A DNA stretch of 64,000 nt from Fluviicola chungangensis (GTDB lineage Bacteria; Bacteroidota; Bacteroidia; Flavobacteriales_D; Crocinitomicaceae). The stretch spans positions 124,001-188,000 of the forward strand of contig NZ_VLPL01000007.1 of assembly GCF_007558725.1 (NCBI RefSeq), read 5' to 3'. Position 1 is the stretch's first letter. The number at the start of each line of letters is the position of its first letter. Positions 61,972 through 64,000 of the stretch are shown here, piece by piece. A program made the position numbers and the translations under genes. The notes under the pieces were generated by a model, which was given only the letters and a program-made list of their open reading frames with translations, made no database searches and was not told where the DNA came from.

Positions 61972-64000
61972 ATGCGCGTACTACTCTTCTTCCTGCTATT
62001 TTCCACTTTCGGATTAGCTCAAACACCACCAACCGCACAATTCACTGCATCGCCACTAATTGTTTGTTTGGAAGAAAGCATTCATTTTACCAATCAATCT
62101 ACGGCCGGAAGTTCGCCTATCACTTCCTATTCGTGGGATTTCGGTGACGGGAATGCATCTACTCAGCAAAACCCGAACCATGTATACAGTGCTCCCGGTA
62201 CATACACGGTAACACTGACCGTACAGGCTTCGAACGGACAAGCAGATTTTGAATTAAAATCCGCCTATGTAAAAGTCAATCCCAAGCCGGTACCGAATTT
62301 TACCACAACAGCAAACGGATGCAGCCTTCCGGTTAGTGTCAATTTCGGAAATACGACTACCGGAGCCGTTTCATACAACTGGAATTTCGGTAACAGTCAA
62401 ACCTCGACCCTTCAAAACCCGGCCCCAGTCAATTACACCACCGCAGGAACATACAATGTGACGCTCATTGCAACAAATAGTTTTGGTTGCAAGGACACTA
62501 TCGTCAAGCCCATCGTTATTTCGAATTTCCAGGCGGGAATTAATGCCCCGGCCACAGCATGTCAAAACACTCCCGTAGCCATTACAGATAATTCAACTGT
62601 CGGCGCCAATTCGTGGAGCTGGACCTTCACAGGTGGACCGGCCAATTCCAGTTCTCAAAATAACACTGTGGTTTTTTCAACACCGGGAACGTATACAATC
62701 AACCTGACGGCTCAAAACACCAGTCTCGGCTGCTCCGGATCTACGTCTCAACAAATCACGATATTACCTACTCCAGTACCGTCCTTCACTGCAAATCCAA
62801 CTACCGGATGTGCACCACAGGGCGTCACATTTACCAATACGAGTCCGGGCGGAACAAATTTCCAATGGAATTTTGGGGACGGAACGACCTTCAACGGACA
62901 AAATCCACCGGTACATACCTATTCCAGTAACGGAACCTACAATGTAACTCTTACCATGACGGGGGCAAACGGATGTCCCGGGTCTGTCAGTTTGAATGCC
63001 GTAACGTTAACTCCGCCGCTTGCCGGGTTCACCAGTACTGATACAGCGGGTTGTGATCCGCTTACAGTTACATTTATAGATACTTCCTCTGCAAGCATTC
63101 CGATTACAAACTGGTTGTGGACCTTTGGTGACGGGACAACTTTTGTGGGACAAAATCCACCGCCGCACACCTATCCCCTTGGAGTTTACGATGTATCATT
63201 AACTATTACCACTCAAACCGGATGTCAGGGAACGGTAACCATTCCTGCCTACATTGAAGTCGGAAAAGTGGACTTGGTGAATTTCACCCTGGATGTATCT
63301 CCTGAATGCGCCAAAAGATCCATCCATTTTCACAATCAATCCGTTATCTTAGCGCCACATACATCCGATGAAGTCACCTATTTTTGGGATTTCGGTGACG
63401 GTGGTACATCTACACTGGAGAATCCGGATTATTCATACTCTTCCGATACCGGTTATTTTGATGTGACCTTGATTGTGACCTTCCGTGGATGCAGTGATAC
63501 CTTAACCATTCCGGATGCGGTTTATATCAAAGCTCCCATCAGCCGCTTTACTCCTGCTCAGACCTTGTATTGCAACCCGGCAAGTTTACCGGTCAACGTG
63601 GTAGTAAACGACCAATCGATTATCGGGAAGATCCCGGATGATTGTCTGATGATCTGGCGCTGGGGAGACGGAACGAACACCACGTTTGACGATCCGGTCT
63701 TTGATGATGCGGATCTCGGATCCACTTCACATAGCTATTCTACTTACGGTACTTACACCATCAAACAGGTGATCTATAATTATACAACCGGCTGTTCGGA
63801 CAGTACGACGCAAACCATTCATATTTCAACAACGACTGCGGGAATTGCGGGAATATCGAATGACAGTGTCTGTGTGAATTCACCGGTTACGCTATTGGAT
63901 AATTCTACTTCGTCCCATCCTTTCGGAACGTATTCCTGGAATATGGGGAACGGACAAACAGTTACCGGCACGAATCCAAGCTATGCATACCCCAGCTTCG
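61972..64000 (+). CDS. PKD-repeat surface protein, 3' end missing
   Basis: A secreted protein cut by the right edge after 676 codons. Signal peptide M-R-V-L-L-F-F-L-L-F-S-T-F-G-L-A-Q. The rest is a chain of PKD-type repeats, each with a W-D-F-G-D-G-like core; about eight are visible (W-D-F-G-D-G, W-N-F-G-N-S, W-T-F-T-G-G, W-N-F-G-D-G, W-T-F-G-D-G, W-D-F-G-D-G, W-R-W-G-D-G, W-N-M-G-N-G). Such proteins commonly end in a gliding or T9SS sorting module, expected outside the window. Likely a surface adhesin or structural protein. Confidence 0.85.
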   Translation, partial: MRVLLFFLLFSTFGLAQTPPTAQFTASPLIVCLEESIHFTNQSTAGSSPITSYSWDFGDGNASTQQNPNHVYSAPGTYTVTLTVQASNGQADFELKSAYVKVNPKPVPNFTTTANGCSLPVSVNFGNTTTGAVSYNWNFGNSQTSTLQNPAPVNYTTAGTYNVTLIATNSFGCKDTIVKPIVISNFQAGINAPATACQNTPVAITDNSTVGANSWSWTFTGGPANSSSQNNTVVFSTPGTYTINLTAQNTSLGCSGSTSQQITILPTPVPSFTANPTTGCAPQGVTFTNTSPGGTNFQWNFGDGTTFNGQNPPVHTYSSNGTYNVTLTMTGANGCPGSVSLNAVTLTPPLAGFTSTDTAGCDPLTVTFIDTSSASIPITNWLWTFGDGTTFVGQNPPPHTYPLGVYDVSLTITTQTGCQGTVTIPAYIEVGKVDLVNFTLDVSPECAKRSIHFHNQSVILAPHTSDEVTYFWDFGDGGTSTLENPDYSYSSDTGYFDVTLIVTFRGCSDTLTIPDAVYIKAPISRFTPAQTLYCNPASLPVNVVVNDQSIIGKIPDDCLMIWRWGDGTNTTFDDPVFDDADLGSTSHSYSTYGTYTIKQVIYNYTTGCSDSTTQTIHISTTTAGIAGISNDSVCVNSPVTLLDNSTSSHPFGTYSWNMGNGQTVTGTNPSYAYPSF

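Overview
The window looks like chromosomal DNA of a Bacteroidota bacterium, most likely a Flavobacteriales / Crocinitomicaceae type such as Fluviicola (an inference from gene content, not tested). Evidence for the phylum: many -7 boxes of the TAnnTTTG type, almost no Shine-Dalgarno sequences, a type IX secretion sorting domain, a PKD-repeat surface protein, several DUF1573 proteins, a carboxypeptidase-regulatory-like/DUF5686 protein, a DnaE with a fused proofreading domain, a split MetH, and an ECF sigma factor paired with a membrane protein. Most genes are core or housekeeping. No CRISPR array, prophage, transposase or plasmid function was seen.

Layout. 1-7.3 kb, mostly + strand: a transglutaminase-like (SirB1) protein cut by the left edge, a TlpA-type thioredoxin, a prolyl oligopeptidase, an unknown protein, an AraC regulator and an S41 protease. 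7.3-15.2 kb, - strand: dnaE, three DUF1573 proteins, a lipoprotein, def (peptide deformylase) and ruvX. 15.3-17.2 kb: dapD and a convergent outer-membrane barrel protein, with related palindromes on both sides of the latter. 17.5-26.6 kb: two unrelated aconitases (mitochondrial type and AcnB), both on the - strand, enclosing a + strand island of five poorly characterised genes, including a tandem pair of divergent membrane-anchored paralogs. 27-29.3 kb: the rpsF-rpsR-rplI operon, a Bcp peroxiredoxin and a YCII lipoprotein.

29.3-35.3 kb, mainly - strand: an SRPBCC protein, a LytTR response regulator with its TPR histidine kinase, a TonB/MORN protein, a VOC protein and hldD. 35.4-43.4 kb, mainly + strand: a PTPS/QueD-family enzyme with folE, a BI-1 membrane protein, a YugP-type zinc peptidase, a 42-aa membrane peptide, a GH3 protein, a deoxynucleoside kinase, a HEAT-like protein and a solute-binding lipoprotein. 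43.4-46.9 kb, - strand: RNase P RNA, a T9SS cargo protein, and an ECF sigma factor with a membrane partner that carries a barrel-like C-terminus. 47-51.4 kb: a SixA-type phosphatase overlapping a rhomboid protease tail to tail, then two tandem FadL-like porins. 51.4-57.8 kb: a 37-aa membrane peptide, tRNA-Phe, coaX, an outer-membrane protein, lptC, a small membrane protein and a DUF5686 protein. 58-61.9 kb: a SAM-I riboswitch in front of a two-gene methionine synthase. The right edge cuts a long PKD-repeat protein.

The most useful second looks are: the tandem unknown paralogs at 22.2-23.7 kb; the sigma factor and its unusual membrane partner; several genes whose promoter box lies only a few bases before the start codon; two small membrane peptides with good promoters; and a set of palindromic or inverted-repeat elements (11.8, 16.2/17.5, 23.8 and 28.2 kb). 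No feature here is a clear new defence or mobile system.
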